Part shown: piece by piece, positions 59,788 through 64,000 of the stretch | How positions within the stretch are numbered: the stretch's first letter is position 1 | Layout of the letters: each line of letters opens with the position of its first letter | Assembly (NCBI RefSeq): GCF_001983995.1 | Contig: NZ_CP019450.1 | Span: 248,001 to 312,000 of the forward strand | Source of the DNA: Halioglobus japonicus | GTDB taxonomy: Bacteria; Pseudomonadota; Gammaproteobacteria; Pseudomonadales; Halieaceae | Direction: 5' to 3' | DNA length: 64,000 nt | Program-made: the position numbers and the translations under genes | Notes under the pieces: generated by a model | What the model saw: the letters and a program-made list of their open reading frames with translations, nothing else | Told to the model about the DNA's origin: nothing | Database searches by the model: none

Positions 59788-60954
59788 ATGAACCATAGAA
59801 GCTATGATCTCGTGATCGTCGGAGGCGGATGTGCAGGCCTGTCTTTGGCGCGCAATCTAGCCGTCGCCGACCTGGACCAGCGTGTGCTGGTTCTTGAGCC
59901 GCGGAGCCACTATCGAAACGACCGCACCTGGTGCTTCTGGGAAAGTAAATCGCACGCTCTGCAGCATCTTGTATCGAACCATTGGAACGAGTGGCTAATG
60001 GATACTGCTGATGGCGAAGGTGTCTCGCACCGCTCTTACGCTTACTCATACCAAGCCATTCGTAGCTCTGATTTCTATCAGGATGCACAGCTGGCGATAA
60101 ATAACAGTGGGAAATGTGAGCTGAGACTGGACACCTCGGTAACACATTTCGAGAGAGGTGAGCGGGATATCTTTGTACACACAAACGACTCAGTTATTCG
60201 TACGCGAGCAATCGTCGATACCCGCAATGATCCGGCTATACCGCTGCAAAAACCGCACTTGTATCAGTGTTTCAGCGGCGTTGAAATTGAGACAGACAGA
60301 GCCATCTTCGAGTCAGCGAGTGCCGGGCTGATGACCGATATGTCGACAGACGCCGACGGATTCAGGTTCCGATACATTTTGCCATTTTCGGGGTCGCGTG
60401 CACTAGTCGAAACGACACGGTTTAGCCCGTCGCCCCGCACTGTTAGTTCTCTAAGCTCAGAGTTAGAGCAGGATCTCAATGCCGTGTGCGGCCACGCTCA
60501 GTTTCAAATCAAATACCGAGAAGGCGCAATACTGCCCATGGGTTGGCCACAGCCAAAGAAAGTGCCAGACCAAACGGGGCGCATTGTGCAGGCCGGTATT
60601 GCTGGTGGCGCACTTCGACCGTCATCAGGCTATGGCTTTTCACGTATCCAAACTTGGGCTGAGCTCTGCACTCGTCACATTCGTCAAACAGGCCTTCCCT
60701 GTGGGCATCCGCCCCAGCCAGGGATCGAGCAGTTCATGGATCGTATTTTCTTGCAGGCGCTAGTTGATCGTCCTGATCAAGGAGGTGTGTATTTCTTGCA
60801 AATTGCTCGCGCACTAGGCCCCAGGCGCTTTGCAATATTCATGTCTGGAAAAGCAGGCATGTTCGACTGGCTGCGCGTTGCCTGGGCACTGCCCTCGCTT
60901 CCCTTCATGCGGGCTGCCCGCAAAACTATGTTATCCCTTGGAAGCGCGTCATGA
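59788..60954 (+). CDS. crtY: Lycopene beta-cyclase
   Basis: Flavoprotein that cyclises lycopene to beta-carotene. 388 residues from ATG 59788 (MNHRSYDLVIVGGG); the frame is open further upstream only through overlap with crtB. The N-terminal 'DLVIVGGGCAGLSLARNLA' and 'YRNDRTWCFWES' are typical of CrtY. 'GFRFRYILPFS' and 'AGIAGGALRPSSGYGFSRIQ' are further family motifs. It overlaps blh by 4 bp. Confidence 0.95.
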   Translation: MNHRSYDLVIVGGGCAGLSLARNLAVADLDQRVLVLEPRSHYRNDRTWCFWESKSHALQHLVSNHWNEWLMDTADGEGVSHRSYAYSYQAIRSSDFYQDAQLAINNSGKCELRLDTSVTHFERGERDIFVHTNDSVIRTRAIVDTRNDPAIPLQKPHLYQCFSGVEIETDRAIFESASAGLMTDMSTDADGFRFRYILPFSGSRALVETTRFSPSPRTVSSLSSELEQDLNAVCGHAQFQIKYREGAILPMGWPQPKKVPDQTGRIVQAGIAGGALRPSSGYGFSRIQTWAELCTRHIRQTGLPCGHPPQPGIEQFMDRIFLQALVDRPDQGGVYFLQIARALGPRRFAIFMSGKAGMFDWLRVAWALPSLPFMRAARKTMLSLGSAS

Positions 60955-61817
60955 TTCTGCGAGCTGACAATATTTTCTTCATATTCGTAGGCCTAGTCTG
61001 CCTTGTAGCGTGGACAGCTGTTGATCTAAGCCTTTCGTTTCACTCACAGATCGCGCTGGTGGTGATCGTCGTAGCAGTGTTTGGGTTACCTCACGGGGCT
61101 TTGGATGTGGTGATCTCGCAGCGTCTCGGCCTATTTAGTACTACCAGGCGCTTACTAGGTTTTCATGTGTTTTACCTCGCCCTAGTAGCTTTCGTTCTCG
61201 TTATTTGGTCATTCGCTCCGGCTTGGTGCCTAGCCGGCTTTTTGTTGATTTCTTCATGGCACTTCGGCGGCGACTGGTGTGGAGTCACCAACCGCGCAGG
61301 TTGCTGGATACTGGGCATCATGGTCTTAAGCCTGCCAGCGGCGTTTAACGCCGAGCAGATGGTCGTCTTGTATTCGACAATCACGGGCGAGTCTTTGCAT
61401 AGCTTAGTCGCCGTACAGGGCATGTTGGCCCCGATAGCGCTTGTGGGTGCCGTCGTCGTGAGCTCGGCCGCCTTAGGTCGCAACCCTCATCTTGTTGTAG
61501 AGATGGTGATGATCTTCACGCTAGCCTGGACGCTGCCGCCTCTGTTGTATTTTACAGTTTATTTCTGCGGCCTACATAGCATGCGTCACCTTGTTAGCAC
61601 CGGGTTTCTTCCAAACTCGCGTACAGTATTCATAGCATCTGCGTATACACTGGTGGCTATTGCTATTGGTTTTGCGCTGGCCATTTCGCAATGGGACGCA
61701 AATGAGGCGTTAGGTATTCCGCTCAAGGCGACATTCCAGTTACTGGCAGCGTTGACGGTGCCGCATATGATATTGATCGATGGTTTTGTCAGAGACATTC
61801 CCTATGCAAGTGAATGA
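60951..61817 (+). CDS. blh: Beta-carotene 15,15'-dioxygenase, Brp/Blh family
   Basis: Membrane iron enzyme that cleaves beta-carotene into two retinals, supplying the opsin chromophore. 288 residues, about eight hydrophobic helices. The four metal-binding His elements are present: 'FGLPHGALDV', 'LISSWHFGGDW', 'YFCGLHSMRHL' and 'TVPHMILIDG'. It overlaps crtY by 4 bp (ATGA) and idi by 14 bp. Confidence 0.95.
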   Translation: MILRADNIFFIFVGLVCLVAWTAVDLSLSFHSQIALVVIVVAVFGLPHGALDVVISQRLGLFSTTRRLLGFHVFYLALVAFVLVIWSFAPAWCLAGFLLISSWHFGGDWCGVTNRAGCWILGIMVLSLPAAFNAEQMVVLYSTITGESLHSLVAVQGMLAPIALVGAVVVSSAALGRNPHLVVEMVMIFTLAWTLPPLLYFTVYFCGLHSMRHLVSTGFLPNSRTVFIASAYTLVAIAIGFALAISQWDANEALGIPLKATFQLLAALTVPHMILIDGFVRDIPYASE

Positions 61818-62391
61818 CCACTATGAACGCGTTTTACTTGTGGACACATCGGACCGCGTAATAGGTTATGCCGGAAAACTCGATGCACACCGAAACGGTA
61901 GCTTGCACAGAGCTTTTTCTGTATTTGGTGTCGATACGGAGGGACGAGTGCTAATCCAGCAGCGTGCACTGTCCAAGTATCACTGTGGGGGTCTGTGGGC
62001 AAATACCTGTTGCGGTCATCCCCGTCCCGGTGAAACCGTACAGGCAGGTGCAGTGCGCCGACTCAATGAAGAGTTTGGGCTACGGGCTTGCCTAAGGCCG
62101 CTGACGGCTACGCGATATTGCGTTAATGTTGACTCAGGGTTGGTCGAGCACGAAATAGCACATATTTTTGTTTGCCGAATCGACGCGAGCCCTCAGCCAA
62201 ATCCAAGCGAGATCGCGCAGTACGACTATGTAACATGGGAAGAACTGTTGGAAGATGTACGTGGCCAGCCTGCCAAATATGCACCTTGGCTGCATCACTA
62301 CCTGACACATCTTTCATCGGAGCTTGAACGGGCTCTACGGGTTTGCGCACCGGAAGATGATCAGACTCAAGGCCTTAGTGCTAACAAATAA
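61804..62391 (+). CDS. idi: Isopentenyl-diphosphate delta-isomerase, type 1
   Basis: Nudix-fold Mg2+ enzyme interconverting IPP and DMAPP, balancing precursors for GGPP. 195 residues from ATG 61804 (MQVNDHYERVLLVD), which overlaps the end of blh. The catalytic Cys is in 'WANTCCGHPRPGE'. The Nudix Glu lies in 'AGAVRRLNEEFGL', and the second catalytic Glu is near 'VEHEIAHIF'. It is last in the opsin/retinal operon. Confidence 0.94.
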   Translation: MQVNDHYERVLLVDTSDRVIGYAGKLDAHRNGSLHRAFSVFGVDTEGRVLIQQRALSKYHCGGLWANTCCGHPRPGETVQAGAVRRLNEEFGLRACLRPLTATRYCVNVDSGLVEHEIAHIFVCRIDASPQPNPSEIAQYDYVTWEELLEDVRGQPAKYAPWLHHYLTHLSSELERALRVCAPEDDQTQGLSANK

Positions 62392-63536
62392 TCTATCGGC
62401 TACACTGCTGCCGCCGTGAAACTAAAAGCATTCAGAAGTAATAGCAGCGCCGAAACTTATAACTTGTCAGTATTCGGTAGCCTAAATAGATGATCAAGAT
62501 TCAACGCTTCAAATAGAACTATAGCAAATATAATCACTGGGCAGGCCGTAACTACGCAAGCAAGCACAGCAGATGGTGATTGTGATCGCTAAAAGCATAC
62601 TTTTTATCATCACTTATTCTTATCTGAGACTACTTCTCTGTTTGTGGTGTTCCCTGCAAGAGCGTGGCCTTACATTCCTTCCTTCCACAATGAGCGCTGG
62701 CAAATTCGAGGCTGCGACGTTTTAAAAGAGTATCTTATGACGACGCGCTTTGTTCAGACGCGTTGATCACATTGATGAACCGCCGGCGGTTGACCTTCAG
62801 CAATCTCCCTATTAGCTTGCGCTGTAGTGACTTATAACGCCGCCGAGACACTAGGCAACGTGATGTCCGGTGGTGTAGCGCGACTGATAGTAAAGTATCA
62901 AATCTGGATATAGGATTTAGCAATGAACTTATTTGAAGAAGAAAATACCAGAGTAACCGGTGCTGCTAGCATTACTTGCATGTAAATAGAACCAGTTTTT
63001 GCCTAATCGGCAATGGCTGTCGTACGAGCAAATATTGAACATGACAAACTGGACGAACCGGTGGTAAATATCGCTGCACTCGACGTTGAAGCGATCGTCT
63101 CAGTTCTCGGTGACGGCTCTGGCGAGTCATTGGCGACAATGCGATGGGCTGCCAGCGGTCAACTTGATAGTTTACACATGCTGTGTATCAACGAAACCGT
63201 TTACACCAGCGAACAAGTTTAGGAGCAGACCGAGCATGAACATGTGTGGCTACTGCGAGTGAATCATTGGGGTATTGTTCACGGTATAGGTCAGTTCGTA
63301 CCGCAGACCCTATGCCTCCGAGAGCCCTAGGTGAACGTGTTTTGAAAGCTGACAAACACAATGATTTCTATGTTTTCCGCCTGCAGATAATCCTTGGCGC
63401 GGGCCAGCAAGTTCGCGGTCACATCAAGCCCATCGGGGCAGAAACTCAGCTTTCGCTGCTCCCGCGAGTTGAAGAATGATACGACAGAACCCATGGAGCG
63501 ACTTTTGATTACAACTTCAATTATTGTGGGGGCACT
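62392..63536. other. Intergenic region, no supported gene
   Basis: About 1.15 kb after the retinal operon. Plus-strand frames at 63013-63222 (69 codons, 'EAIVSVLGDGSGESLATMRW') and 63246-63479 (77 codons) have protein-like composition but match nothing I know, and neither has a good RBS. Possible decayed genes. No repeats found. Confidence 0.4.
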
Positions 63537-64000
63537 ATGATAGATAAGCTCAACCTACGTATTGCTGTAATCGGTGCAGGTCCCGCTGGCATTGCCGCAG
63601 GGCGAGAGCTATTGCAGCGAGGCTTCAGTGACTTGACAATTTTTGACTCTCTGAGCGCCCCCGGAGGCACTTGGCATCTTCACTCCTACCCCGGTCTAGC
63701 TTGCGACGTTTGGGCTCACTCCTACTCGTTTTCGTACGCACCCAACCCAAACTGGTCAGCTAACTTTGTTGAACAGCCCGAAATTCAGGCGTATCTGGCA
63801 GAGTGCGCCACGGTGTTCGGGCTAGATCCTCACCTCATCTTGAATACCCATATCGAAAGCGCCGACTATCAAGGAGATGGAACGTGGCAACTGCAAACTA
63901 GGACGGGAGAAAGTTACGTTTTTGACATTGTCATCAATGCTATGGGCAATCAACACACACCTCGATTCCCAGACGTACCGGGCCTAGACCTTTTCCTCGG
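63537..64000 (+). CDS. Flavin-containing monooxygenase / Baeyer-Villiger type, N-terminal part
   Basis: An open frame from ATG 63537 runs off the window end (154 residues visible). The FAD-binding motif is 'IAVIGAGPAGIAAGRELLQR', then 'APGGTWHLHSYPGLACDVWA' with the G-G-T-W and the Y-P-G-x-x-(C/S)-D signature of the Baeyer-Villiger/FMO group. 'VINAMGNQHTPRFPDVPG' is the linker preceding the NADP domain. A G-rich RBS (GTGGGGGC) precedes the start. Substrate unknown. Confidence 0.88.
   Translation, partial: MIDKLNLRIAVIGAGPAGIAAGRELLQRGFSDLTIFDSLSAPGGTWHLHSYPGLACDVWAHSYSFSYAPNPNWSANFVEQPEIQAYLAECATVFGLDPHLILNTHIESADYQGDGTWQLQTRTGESYVFDIVINAMGNQHTPRFPDVPGLDLFL

Noticed and set aside
63013..63479. 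Two short plus-strand ORFs between idi and the monooxygenase
   Set aside because: Protein-like in places but unrecognised, no RBS, and they do not join into one frame by a single change that I could see.

Overview
The window looks like a piece of a marine gammaproteobacterial chromosome. Its central block keeps a Pseudomonas-like gene order: rsmA-apaG-apaH-cca, folK/folB/tsaD, then rpsU-yqeY-dnaG-rpoD. Together with a proteorhodopsin/retinal operon, a TonB receptor, a DmdC-length acyl-CoA dehydrogenase and several sulfotransferases, this fits the Cellvibrionales/Halieaceae (OM60/NOR5) type. That placement is inference, with no marker phylogeny behind it.

Layout. (1) 1-11.7 kb: a cell-surface polysaccharide locus with glycosyltransferases, an FkbM-type methyltransferase, two intact sulfotransferase-like proteins and one broken one, a WcaJ-like initiating sugar-phosphate transferase, UDP-galactopyranose mutase with a GT2 partner, and a Wzm/Wzt-type export ABC transporter. 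(2) 11.8-21.9 kb: housekeeping genes (rRNA dimethylation, Ap4A hydrolysis, tRNA CCA addition, folate, t6A, and the rpsU-dnaG-rpoD macromolecular synthesis cluster). (3) 22-33 kb: fasciclin protein, CNNM/CorC-like protein, MFS transporter, SnoaL-like protein, a decayed mosaic of gene fragments, two DapB-like dehydrogenases, a class C-type serine hydrolase lipoprotein, a CAU tRNA, a thioesterase and dbpA. A degenerate copy of the tRNA 3' part and its downstream flank lies 2.8 kb after the tRNA. (4) 33-55 kb: accessory DNA with long non-coding gaps. It holds a globin-transmembrane-pentapeptide fusion, pldA, an IS91-type transposase remnant, a TonB receptor facing a TPR-sulfotransferase, a DMT exporter, a Rieske oxygenase, a secreted Ntn amide hydrolase, hemH, an acyl-CoA dehydrogenase and ubiG. 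(5) 55.7-62.4 kb: a compact light-harvesting operon, proteorhodopsin-crtE-crtI-crtB-crtY-blh-idi, that makes both the opsin and its retinal from isoprenoid precursors. The opsin has Gln at the spectral tuning site, which predicts blue absorption. (6) The window ends inside a flavin monooxygenase.

A technical theme runs through the window. At least five genes (fkbM-type, wcaJ-like, cca, tsaD twice, ubiG) are split by single-base losses, each lying in a run of four to six G or C. Adding one base to each run restores a normal-length protein. Since tsaD and cca are core genes, this most likely reflects homopolymer under-calling in the assembly, not real pseudogenes. By contrast, the sulfotransferase at 1.3-2.1 kb, the hydrolase mosaic at 25.8-26.5 kb and the IS91 remnant at 37.1-37.4 kb carry in-frame nonsense codons and look like genuine decay.
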